Source of the DNA: Flammeovirga agarivorans
Lineage (GTDB): Bacteria; Bacteroidota; Bacteroidia; Cytophagales; Flammeovirgaceae
Assembly: GCF_012641475.1 (NCBI RefSeq)
Contig: NZ_JABAIL010000003.1
Location: 808,318-872,317, forward strand
Length of the DNA stretch: 64,000 nucleotides
Direction of reading: 5' to 3'
The notes under the pieces were generated by a model. It saw nothing but the letters and a program-made list of their open reading frames with translations, was not told the DNA's origin and searched no databases. Position 1 is the stretch's first letter. Each line of letters starts with the position of its first letter. Made by a program: the position numbers and the translations under genes. Shown in pieces: positions 44,368 to 53,600 of this stretch.

Positions 44368-46254
44368 ATGAAGAAAACTACTTTTTTAATTATCGCAACT
44401 GTTTGTTTAACTTTTTGTACTACTGGACGAATACTAGCTCAAAATAATGTAAAAGAATATGCAAAATATTCTCCAAATTCGGCGAGCAAGTCTATAGAGC
44501 GATTGGCGAACTACTTGACTAAAAATGAGTCCTCTGACATTCAAAAAGCAATGAATATATATACTTGGGTGGTACATAATATATCACTTGATATAAAAGT
44601 ATATAATGAGAAAAAAATTAGAATCCTTACGCCAGAGCAAGTGCTCAAAAGGAAGAAAGGAACAAGCCTTGATTATTCAGCTTTATTTTCTGCATTGTGC
44701 GAGGAAGTAAACATTCCATCAAGGATAATAGTCGGTTATGTCTTTACGGATAATAAAAGCATAACGACCAATCTTTATAAGGCAAACCACACCTGGAATG
44801 CAATTAATATTGACTCAGCATGGTATCTTGTAGATACAATGTGGGGGAGTGGTATTGTTGTTAAAGAAAAGAGTGGTAAAAATTCAAAGTCTAGTTTCCA
44901 CGCGCCAACTTTTATCAAAAAGGTGGATTATACTTTCTTTAAGCCTTCTCCACATGTATTAATAGAATCGCATCTACCATCTAACCCTAATTGGCAACTT
45001 TTAGAGAAGGAAGTAGATATTAAAGATTTTATTACGAATACATTTCCAGAGAAAAATAGAACAAAGAATAGATCTGAAGTTCTTGACTCGTACCTAGAAA
45101 TGAATCAAGCTGAATATCTATATGCTGATGCTAAGTCTGCGTTATCATACAACAAGAAAAATTTCTCAACAATGGGTTATGCTTCTTTGTTGATGGCTAA
45201 GGACAAAAATGATACAGAATTAAAGACAAGAGATCGACTTAAATATTTAGAAGAGGCAAAGACTTCTGCTTATTCATACATAAGATTTATTGATCTTTAT
45301 TCTTCCATTGAATCTGAAGCATTAAAATTGTGGATCAGACATTATCTTGAAACACCTATTGCTAAGCGTCAGAAGTTCATTGACAGACACTGGATTAATA
45401 AAGACCAAATCAAGCAGAAAAAGATTCAAGTTCAGAATCATGAGCAGTCATTAAATACTTTTAAGCATAAACTTGAGGATAAAAAGTATCCGGCATTAAA
45501 TAAGCCTCGCCGTAAGGTGGAATATGATGAGTTTTATGTAAACGTTCAAGAAGCAAGATTATTTGGTGTGGATTCAGCTCTACAAGTGGCGATTGTAAGT
45601 GTAGATACCCTTGAAAAGAGAAGAGTAGATTTGATTAAAAAAATTGATAAATCAAGTAGAGACTTAAGAAACCTTAGTGCAAGACAGATTCGTTTTTTAA
45701 GTAGATTAGACTATCTCTTACAAGCTAATGTAAGTTTAAAAATCTTAGAGCACCAAGCAAATCAAGTGATGCAGGTTGAGCACAATATCAATGTGTTAAC
45801 AAGACAAGTGAAGGACCTAGAGGAAGAAAGATATTACAATCATAAAACCTTATCTAAACAGATTTCAACGATTAAAAGGCTATATGTAGATAAGCAAAAC
45901 ATTCTTCGAGGATTATATATTAAGTCTCAGGCACAACCTCAATACAAGGAAATGTATGATAAAGTGACAATTGAATTAAAAGTCATCTTTAATCAGCAGT
46001 TACATGAGAAAGAAGAGGCTTATAATAAGTTGAAAGAACATGTATTTACTTTAGAAAAAGTAAACGTAAATCTTACTGAACAAAAAGAAATGATCGCTCA
46101 TTTAAATAAAGTGATTGATGATTATAAATCTTTAAAAATTGGTGAAGTAAAAAGAGAGGCGGACGAAACAAAGCTTTTCTGTGATTTTATTATCCAAGAA
46201 AGTCTTCAAAAAGGAACTGCTTTAAAAGGAGGAAGACCTCAAAGAGCATTATAA
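44368..46254 (+). CDS. Secreted transglutaminase-like protein with Ser for catalytic Cys, plus coiled coil
   Basis: A 628-residue exported protein (signal peptide MKKTTFLIIATVCLTFCTTGRILA; a Cys at 17 is not in good lipobox context). Residues 60-165 match the transglutaminase/kyphoscoliosis-peptidase core: KRKKGTSLDYSALFSALCEEVNIPSRIIVGY, NHTWNAI (H141) and WYLVDTMWGSG (D156). The nucleophile position, normally Cys in GxCxxYA, is S100. The remaining 400 residues are charged alpha-helix, probably long coiled coils (about 345-610). It follows the ABC-HlyD-TolC operon but has its own leader. A non-catalytic binding role or a Ser-dependent activity are both possible. Confidence 0.85.
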   Translation: MKKTTFLIIATVCLTFCTTGRILAQNNVKEYAKYSPNSASKSIERLANYLTKNESSDIQKAMNIYTWVVHNISLDIKVYNEKKIRILTPEQVLKRKKGTSLDYSALFSALCEEVNIPSRIIVGYVFTDNKSITTNLYKANHTWNAINIDSAWYLVDTMWGSGIVVKEKSGKNSKSSFHAPTFIKKVDYTFFKPSPHVLIESHLPSNPNWQLLEKEVDIKDFITNTFPEKNRTKNRSEVLDSYLEMNQAEYLYADAKSALSYNKKNFSTMGYASLLMAKDKNDTELKTRDRLKYLEEAKTSAYSYIRFIDLYSSIESEALKLWIRHYLETPIAKRQKFIDRHWINKDQIKQKKIQVQNHEQSLNTFKHKLEDKKYPALNKPRRKVEYDEFYVNVQEARLFGVDSALQVAIVSVDTLEKRRVDLIKKIDKSSRDLRNLSARQIRFLSRLDYLLQANVSLKILEHQANQVMQVEHNINVLTRQVKDLEEERYYNHKTLSKQISTIKRLYVDKQNILRGLYIKSQAQPQYKEMYDKVTIELKVIFNQQLHEKEEAYNKLKEHVFTLEKVNVNLTEQKEMIAHLNKVIDDYKSLKIGEVKREADETKLFCDFIIQESLQKGTALKGGRPQRAL

Positions 46255-46263
46255 GAAGGAAAA

Positions 46264-46294
46264 TAAACCCAGAAATAAACTGGGTTTATTTTTA
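46264..46294 (+). terminator. Rho-independent terminator
   Basis: The perfect 8-bp stem aaacccag / ctgggttt with a 7-nt loop, then attttta, ten bases after the transglutaminase-like gene. Confidence 0.8.
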
Positions 46295-46374
46295 TATATT
46301 CTATTTAACATAAGGTAAATTATATTAAATATGTTATTTATTCATTAATACTGATATCAAATCAATAAATTTTA

Positions 46375-46382
46375 TAATTTTG
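46375..46382 (+). promoter_or_regulatory. -7-like element for the kelch-like lipoprotein gene
   Basis: An exact TAnnTTTG (taattttg), 64 bp before the start codon. No convincing -33 TTG at standard spacing. Confidence 0.3.
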
Positions 46383-46446
46383 ATGCTATTAAATATAAAG
46401 GCAAACAATATTATTTAAGCAAACTTATATCAACGACTAAATCAAT

Positions 46447-48048
46447 ATGCAATTATTTAGATCATTACTTTTATCAGTAACTATCTTGATCATCATTTCT
46501 TGTCAGAAAGAAGCAACAAACATTCCGGGAGATGGTATTGAAGAAGAAGAAATTTTAAACCAACCTCCTTATTCTTTTCAACTTGTGGAGATTCAAGATT
46601 CAGCTATAAATGTTACCATAAACCCCAGATTTATATGGCAACAATCTACAGACCCTGATCAAGATCCAGTATCCTATTCATTTTATATCGAAGAAGGATC
46701 TGATAATCCAAGTACTCTTTATCATGAAAACTTCGATTCTACAACTTTTACTATAGTCGATCCTTTAAAGAGATATACGCAATACTCATGGAAAGTGGTG
46801 GCATCAGATATTCATGGTGCATCAACAGAGAGTTCAGTATTTAGTTTTACGACATATAGAAACTATCAACCTGAGAAATTTAATCTAATTTCCCCTTATA
46901 ATAACGAAGATGAAATTCCTTTTCTACCCTTGTTAAAATGGGAATCAGCTATTGATCCTGATGGTGATGCTATTTCTTACCAATTGAAAGTGACTAATAC
47001 GGAGACCGGTGAAGTAGTAGTAAATATTGATAATTATATGGATACTACATTCCAAATATCAGATGAATTAGTGATGTACACTAAATACGATTGGCAAGTC
47101 ATCGCAAAAGATAGTTATAACGATACCACTCATAGTGCAAACCATACCTTTTATTCGAAGAGGATTAGTGAAAATATGGTGTTAAGGGTAGGTACGGCAC
47201 CTTTTATAAGAAGGGATGGTCATTCTTCAGTAGTTTTTAATGGGAAGATATATATTTTTGGAGGTTCCAATACAAGTGGTGTGAACAATGGAATTCAAAA
47301 TGATGTTTGGTCCTCTTCAAATGGAAAAAATTGGACAGAAGTCGAGCATGTCAACTCCCCTACTTCATTTACTTCAAGACATCAACATACCACTGTTGCA
47401 TTTAAAAATAAATTATGGACTATTGGAGGAGGCACAGCAGATGGTATAAAGAATGATGTTTGGTCATCATCTGATGGAAAAAATTGGACTTTGGAGGTTG
47501 AAAATGCCCCATTTGATCCTAGATATACGCATACTTGTTTAGTATATAATGACAAGATTTGGATTATTGGAGGACGATTAGAAAATAGCCATTATCTCAA
47601 TGATATATGGTCATCGGTAGATGGAATTAATTGGGTTTGTGAGACAAAAAATGCAGATTTTGACCCTAGAGGCTACCATACTTCAGTGGTATTTAAAGAT
47701 AAGATGTGGGTTATGGGTGGATACAAAAGCGGTCTAGGATCAGGATCAAATAATGAAGTTTGGTCATCGGTAGATGGAAAAAATTGGATAAAAGAAACAC
47801 AAAATGCTGAATGGTCTAAACGAACAGGATTATCTTCTGTTGTATTTGATGGTAAGATGTGGATTACTTCCGGGGATTATAATAACGACTTATGGTCTAC
47901 AGAAGATGGAATAAAATGGAAACAACAAAGGTCTTATGGCGAAATGCACAAAAGGTCTCATCAAACAGCCGTTACTTTTGACAATAAAATCTTCGTTATT
48001 GGTGGATGGAGAGGTGATTTACTAAATGATGTTTGGTGTTTTTATTAA
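46447..48048 (+). CDS. Surface lipoprotein with two Ig-like domains and a kelch-like propeller
   Basis: A 533-residue lipoprotein (LLLSVTILIIISC, lipobox Cys near 19). Residues 40-140 and 140-240 are two related fibronectin/Ig-like domains (NPRFIWQQSTDPDQDPVSYSFYI and LPLLKWESAIDPDGDAISYQLKV). Residues 250-533 are about six kelch-like blades, each ending in the pattern D-[VIL]-W-S-S-x-D-G-x-N-W and beginning with a W/I-GG turn (MWVMGGYKS, IWIIGGRLE). The last blade is completed by the C-terminal DVWCFY. Such propellers often bind glycans or proteins. No catalytic motif is seen, so a glycan-binding surface protein for the neighbouring hydrolases is plausible. Confidence 0.82.
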   Translation: MQLFRSLLLSVTILIIISCQKEATNIPGDGIEEEEILNQPPYSFQLVEIQDSAINVTINPRFIWQQSTDPDQDPVSYSFYIEEGSDNPSTLYHENFDSTTFTIVDPLKRYTQYSWKVVASDIHGASTESSVFSFTTYRNYQPEKFNLISPYNNEDEIPFLPLLKWESAIDPDGDAISYQLKVTNTETGEVVVNIDNYMDTTFQISDELVMYTKYDWQVIAKDSYNDTTHSANHTFYSKRISENMVLRVGTAPFIRRDGHSSVVFNGKIYIFGGSNTSGVNNGIQNDVWSSSNGKNWTEVEHVNSPTSFTSRHQHTTVAFKNKLWTIGGGTADGIKNDVWSSSDGKNWTLEVENAPFDPRYTHTCLVYNDKIWIIGGRLENSHYLNDIWSSVDGINWVCETKNADFDPRGYHTSVVFKDKMWVMGGYKSGLGSGSNNEVWSSVDGKNWIKETQNAEWSKRTGLSSVVFDGKMWITSGDYNNDLWSTEDGIKWKQQRSYGEMHKRSHQTAVTFDNKIFVIGGWRGDLLNDVWCFY

Positions 48049-48068
48049 TCAAAAGTAAGGAATGCATC

Positions 48069-48106
48069 AAAAAAAAGGAGGTCAGTTAAATGAACTCCTT
48101 TTTTTT
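48069..48106. terminator. Bidirectional terminator
   Basis: The stem aaaaaaaaggag / ctccttttttttt lies between the convergent kelch-like lipoprotein and GH50-like genes, with A- and T-runs at both ends. Confidence 0.85.
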
Positions 48107-48118
48107 GATAAAATCATA

Positions 48119-50116
48119 TTACTCAAATTGATTTTCATATATCCAACTGGATACTTCTTTAATAGCGTCGGTGAGATGAGTAAATTCTTGATCTGTAACA
48201 TCTACCAAACCTATTCTATAATTTTCACCATCTTTTCTACCTAATACAGGTTGATCAGACCATTGGAACCAGTGTGCTCCAACTAAATTTGGATGCTCAA
48301 TGACTCCTTTCATATAAGCTTTATATAAATCTGCTTGATGCTTTTCTGATGTAGCATACTTTAAACCATCTCCCCAGACACCATGTGAGGAGAAACCAAA
48401 ATGAAATTCACCAATGATTATTGGTTTATCTACCAAGTATAGCGGTTTAAAATCACTAACATCATACCTATAGATATTAAAACTGACTACATCACAATAC
48501 TTTGCTGCAGCCAGTTGTATTGCCTCATTTTTTTCCATGACTTTACCATGAATCCTACTTCCTAAATAAAGATGTCCAGGAAGCATTTCATGAATAACCT
48601 CAGCACATAATTTATAATATACTTCTGCGTGATGCTGTGTATAGGCTTTCATATCTTCTTTAAAAACCTCATTTAAATCATTAACTTTCTGTACCTGAAT
48701 ATTATCAAAATCATTAAATGAAGAATTCCATTGCTGATTTAACTTCTTTATTGTTGAATATTTTCCTTCTAAGAATTTTGACATTTCTTTTCTAGCAGGA
48801 ATTTCAAGTTTTTCATTGAGTACCCCTAATGCTAAAGCATAACTATCATTTCCCCAATGAATCTCATTGTTGACAAAAATGCCTAAATTCCATGCATCAC
48901 CTTTATGTCCTCTACTAATTACCCCTTGAATTCTTGATCTTAATCCATTTTCAAAGTCAGGGTCGAATGGGTCGGGAACTTTATCCACTTTACCAAAATG
49001 AGTAAGTTTTGGATGAATGATTAAAGTATATGGTACTTTTTGCTTAGGTATTACATTAGACCAAGCTCCACAAGTATTCAGATTCCAAGATTGTAAACGC
49101 CCTACTGTAACTTCATGATGGATATTTTTCCATTCTTTTCCGTACTTATAAACTAAGTTTCTATCGTAATAATTGATAAATCCTTTTTTATCCGAATAGA
49201 CATCTTCAATAGCATGATCTAATGAAAAGAGTTGTTCTCTATTCTTTGTTGGAGTACCAGAACCTTGTCCAACTCCAGTTACTCCCAATGAGAAAAACAG
49301 ATGACCAAGAGGATCAACTAAATGCCACTTCCCCTTGTATTTTTTTGTGTAAAATTGACCAGTTGCTTCTAGTTGAGGACCATTTTTCCAACCTCCAAAC
49401 TGATCGTATTCAATATTCGAGAATTCAGATTGAGTATATTGTTTCTGGTCTTTGTTACCTTGTTTTTTTAGTTCTGATATTGATTGTACTTTCCCTTCCC
49501 AATTTTCAGACTTTAACTGACCCATTTTATCTACTGTAGGAATCGGAAGATCAAAAGTAGGATGTTGATGAAATTCGAATTCCCCTACTCCTTGAGGTTG
49601 TTTTAGTCTTACCTTCATTGGATGGTCGTATTTGTTATTTATTACAACTTCTACTCTCAATGTATTTTTGAGATCAAAAGCAGACCATTTTGGATGCATA
49701 TCGTAGGGTAAAACAAAAGTACTTCCAAGTGTTTTCTTCCAGTCATTCTCTTTAGATAGATTTGGTCTTGGGAGTATTACTTTTGTTAGTAATGTATCCT
49801 TAGCAGGAATAATATATCTACAATATTGTTCTTTATATTTTTCTTTCCCTCTAACAAAGACCGTGACATCTAATGGATACTTGTTTTTGTTATCAAAAGT
49901 AACTCCTAGGTTTTTATAGGTCGAAAGGTCTAAAGGTTGGCTATTATAGTTAAATACAATCTTAGACTTTGTATTTGCTTTGATAGTCTGCTCTAACCAA
50001 TTTTCTTGTTTTAAGTTTTTTGGTGTATACGTTTTAATCGTTTGCTGTGCTACAACATCAAGTTGTATAAAAAGTACACAGAAAGTCAAAATAGTGTGTA
50101 ATCTCATCATCGTCAT
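48119..50116 (-). CDS. Secreted glycoside hydrolase, GH50-like beta-agarase
   Basis: A 665-residue exported enzyme: signal peptide ending near VVAQ, an N-terminal beta-sandwich (about 35-225), then a TIM barrel (about 255-660) beginning YKGKWHLVDPLGHLFFSLGVTGVG, the layout of GH50 agarases. Candidate catalytic glutamates are E418 in NNEIHWG (acid/base) and E570 in GEFHFG (nucleophile), at strand ends and about 150 residues apart as in clan GH-A. GH50 members cut agarose to neoagarobiose. The assignment rests on fold pattern; a GH42-like or other GH-A galactosidase is the alternative. There is no T9SS sorting domain, so it may stay in the periplasm. An in-frame ATG at 50107 is an alternative start. 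Confidence 0.7.
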   Translation of the reverse strand: MTMMRLHTILTFCVLFIQLDVVAQQTIKTYTPKNLKQENWLEQTIKANTKSKIVFNYNSQPLDLSTYKNLGVTFDNKNKYPLDVTVFVRGKEKYKEQYCRYIIPAKDTLLTKVILPRPNLSKENDWKKTLGSTFVLPYDMHPKWSAFDLKNTLRVEVVINNKYDHPMKVRLKQPQGVGEFEFHQHPTFDLPIPTVDKMGQLKSENWEGKVQSISELKKQGNKDQKQYTQSEFSNIEYDQFGGWKNGPQLEATGQFYTKKYKGKWHLVDPLGHLFFSLGVTGVGQGSGTPTKNREQLFSLDHAIEDVYSDKKGFINYYDRNLVYKYGKEWKNIHHEVTVGRLQSWNLNTCGAWSNVIPKQKVPYTLIIHPKLTHFGKVDKVPDPFDPDFENGLRSRIQGVISRGHKGDAWNLGIFVNNEIHWGNDSYALALGVLNEKLEIPARKEMSKFLEGKYSTIKKLNQQWNSSFNDFDNIQVQKVNDLNEVFKEDMKAYTQHHAEVYYKLCAEVIHEMLPGHLYLGSRIHGKVMEKNEAIQLAAAKYCDVVSFNIYRYDVSDFKPLYLVDKPIIIGEFHFGFSSHGVWGDGLKYATSEKHQADLYKAYMKGVIEHPNLVGAHWFQWSDQPVLGRKDGENYRIGLVDVTDQEFTHLTDAIKEVSSWIYENQFE

Positions 50117-50489
50117 TTCATTTATCCAAACATACTTGATTTGAACATAATATGCATTTTAGGTATTTCACATAAATCAATACTATTTTGATTTTTTTGT
50201 TGAAAAGAACTTATATACCATTGTTTAGATTTGATTAGTAGAAAATGAAAAACTATATGAGCCTGTATTAAGGTTAACTAAGAGAATGAGTGATGAATCG
50301 AAGTAATAAAGTACACGTCAATATTGATTGTAACTATTATTTGAAAGATTTTACTACTTCAGGTTATCGATACTCAACACACCTTTGGTACTTCATTGGC
50401 CTTTTATTTTCCTATTCTTTTTCCACTTGATTTTAGAAATATTTTTTGGCAAACACGTATATAGACCCTGTTTTTTGATATTAACGGGT

Positions 50490-50519
50490 CAATTTTACGT
50501 CATTTGATCGTCACGTCAA
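50490..50519 (-). promoter_or_regulatory. Possible minus-strand promoter with TTGACGTG box
   Basis: On the minus strand, TTGACGTG (50512-50519) and a near-consensus -7 TAAAATTG (50490-50497) are spaced so that 19 nt separate TTG from the -7 element. It would read toward the GH50-like gene with a long leader of about 370 nt, starting in the gaccc/gggtc inverted repeat. Confidence 0.35.
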
Positions 50520-50577
50520 AGTTAAACCCAAAAGTTATTGTAGTAGAGGAAAGCTGTTTAATTGTATATATCACACT

Positions 50578-50585
50578 TAGATTTG
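50578..50585 (+). promoter_or_regulatory. -7-like element for the GH26-like gene
   Basis: An exact TAnnTTTG (tagatttg), 87 bp before the start codon; the -33 match is poor, as expected for an activator-dependent promoter. Confidence 0.35.
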
Positions 50586-50599
50586 TTTTCATAGTCCAT

Positions 50600-50641
50600 G
50601 AGGCAGCTATGAGCCTCTTTTATTAAATATGCAGCATATTT
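50600..50641 (+). promoter_or_regulatory. Two leader hairpins, possible attenuator
   Basis: Hairpin 1: gaggc/gcctc (50600-50617) followed by ttttatt. Hairpin 2: aaatatg-cag-catattt (50625-50641) followed by tttct. Both lie between the -7 element and the GH26-like start codon and have terminator-like T-runs. Confidence 0.35.
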
Positions 50642-50671
50642 TTTCTGCATTAAATGAAATGAATAACTAAA

Positions 50672-53600
50672 ATGAAAAAACTAACTTTACTATTACTATG
50701 GACATTAATATCATTTGGTATTAATGCACAGAATTGTCCTCCTTCCCATCCTTTTGAGGCCTGTGGAAGATGTTGGGAAAGTGCTGAGCAAGCAGCATCA
50801 GGTGGTTGTAATGAAACTCAAGATCCACCAGAAGACACTCCTCCTATTGCTCCAACAAATTTATCAACATCAAATGTCACTATGAACAGTGTAACATTGA
50901 GCTGGAATGACAACAGCAATGATGAAACAGGTTTTGAGATTTATAGAGATAATAGCTTGATCTCAACAACTAATGCGAATAGCACATCTTTTACGGAGTC
51001 AACTTTAATTTCTAATACAACTTACAGCTATTATGTAATTGCAGTGAATGGAAGTTTAAGTTCAACACAAAGTAATTCTGTTTCAGTTACTACCGACCAA
51101 GAGGTTGTTGAGAACCCTAATGATTTAGGTACTATAACTTTTACTTCTAGTGATACTGGAAATGGTTGGATTGTAGAATGGAATTCAGTGACAAATGCAA
51201 CACAATATGTTTTGAATATTGTAACGCTTGATGGAAGTGCCGAAATAGGTAATCAAAATATTGTAGTTACAAGCTTAAACTACACTGAAGATAATCCTGT
51301 AGAGGACATTACTTACAAGTATACACTTACTGTTAGTAATTCAAGTGATTCAAAAGTTTCGAATACGATTACTAAAATAAGAACTAGCTGTGCAGGTGGT
51401 TCACAGAATGCTGAAAATGGTAAAGTTTCAGGTAAATTCACTCCTAAAAATGGTAAAGCTTTATTGTTTTTAGGCCAAGATAATAATTCGGTTGATGGTT
51501 ATACCGACAGTAATTTATTCCCTAGCATTGGAGGATTTACAAATTACACTAATATTTATGATTTTGCAGGGTTAGAATCTGTAAATAACTATGGTAGTGG
51601 TGATATGTGTATTCAATGTGGGATTGATAAGCATCCAAGTGCAGCGGTAGCTATCGGTTTATACATGGTGGAAGATAATGATGGTGTTGGGGAAGATCAC
51701 CCGAACGGTCTAACAGACGTAGTTAATGGTCTTTATGATGCTTCTATTGATAAGTTTGCCAACTTCGCAAAAGCCAATCCAACAACTCCATTCTTTTTAC
51801 GTGTCGGTTATGAATTTGACGGACAATGGAACCATTATGAGCCTACAAAATATATCAATGCTTATAGATATTTAGTAGATCGTTTAAATGCTGCAGGAGT
51901 TGAAAATGTGGCATATGTATGGCAGTCTGCAGCTTACGGGTTTACTTATAATAGTTTACCAATTGATGCATGGTACCCTGGAGATGAGTATGTAGATTAT
52001 ATTGGTTTATCTTTTTTCTTCTATGATGAAGGGTTTAATGGACCAAATCTCCAATTCTTATTGGATATGGCTAGAACTAAGCAAAAGCCAGTGATGATGG
52101 CAGAAGTTTCAGCACAATATTATGATTTTGATGAAAACACTTTTGCTAATTTTGCCGATCCATCACAAAAGACTTCATTGACAGGTCAGGAAATGTGGGA
52201 ACAATATTTTGAAGGTCAATTATTACCTTTCATTCAAGGCAACGAAGATGTAATTAGAGCAATAGCTTACATTAATGCAGATTGGCAATCACAAGAACAA
52301 TGGCAATGGCCTGAAGCAGGAAATGGTTATTGGGGAGACACAAGAGTAGAAAGAAATACTTATGTAGCTCAAAAGTGGAATGAAGAAATTTCTTCAGGCT
52401 TTTATCAAAATGGAGATCCTAATTTATATGCTATCCTAACAACAGGTTGTGATAATTCAGAAACACCTATTGATCCTCCAGTTGAAACTAAACCTTCAGT
52501 GCCAACTAATTTAGTTTCATCAAGTCAAACTACATCAAGTATTTCATTAAGTTGGGATGCTGTATCGAATGCTTCAAACTATTGGGTGCTATATGGTACA
52601 AATAGTGGTTCGTATGTGGATAGTGTACAAACTTCTTCTTCATCTGTAACTATAAATAACTTGGTAGCAGATCAGAATTATTACATTACTATGTATGCGA
52701 CAAACTCTGAAGGAAGTAGTGACCTAACAAATGAGATTCAAGTAAAAACTAAGCAAGAATCGACAACTCCACCACCTGTTGGAAATAAAATTGAAGGGAA
52801 GTTTACTCCTAAAGATGGTAAAACATTATTAGCAATAGGTCAAGATCTATCGGCAATGTCGGGTTACAGAAATGGTAATATGCCAGAGCCAGGTGCTGCT
52901 GTTGCATACGTAGCATTCTATATGTTAACTCAAGATAACTATGGAATTAATTATGGTGCTACAGGTATGGATAACCAAGGTAACTTTACTGATATTGATA
53001 CAGATTGGGGTTCTGGACCGTTGAATGCTTCATCTACTGCATTAGGTTGGGATGAATCTGCACTAATTGTTGCCATGTCAATTACAGAAAACTGGAACCT
53101 AAATGGTTTACAAGGAATTGCCAATGGACAATATGAGCAGCACATAGATAAACTTGCTTTATTCTGTAATAAATTCCCTGAGAAAAAAATCTATTTAAGA
53201 ATAGGTTATGAGTTTGATGGTAGATGGAACTCTCAAGAAACTGCGGGTGGAGATTATCCTGGTGGTTACCATAAACAAGAAGAATATAAGACGGCATGGA
53301 GACACATTGTTGATGGAATGGATGCTAGAGGTGTGAATAATGTTGCTTATGTATGGCAATCGTCTACTTCTCCAGTTGATGACGTATTGGATGGATATTT
53401 TGGAAACGGAGGAGACTTGGTAGCTGCAAGAGAAGACATTGCAGGTTGGTACCCAGGTGATGATTACGTAGACTGGTGTGGTATTTCATGGTTTATTTCA
53501 CCAACGGAAGCCTCACAATATTTCGGGTTTGATGATGTGCCTAACTTGCTAAATCAAAATGACCTTGCGGACGAGATGCTTGCTTTTGCAAGAGAGCATA

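Larger units (their letters stand above)
50117..50671. other. Divergent control region of the GH50-like and GH26-like genes
   Basis: There are 555 bp without a gene. It contains two ttgacgtg boxes on the minus strand (50314-50321 and 50512-50519), a third acgtca repeat (50497-50502), an inverted repeat gaccc...gggtc (50464-50490), an exact -7 element on the plus strand (50578-50585) and two hairpins just before the GH26-like gene. The density of elements points to controlled divergent expression. Confidence 0.6.

Noticed and set aside
48062-48244. A 60-codon plus-strand frame after the kelch-like lipoprotein
   Set aside because: It spans the bidirectional terminator and then the 3' end of the GH50-like gene; a shadow.
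49222-49539. A 105-codon plus-strand frame within the GH50-like gene
   Set aside because: Antisense shadow with no start context; the minus frame has signal peptide and barrel motifs.
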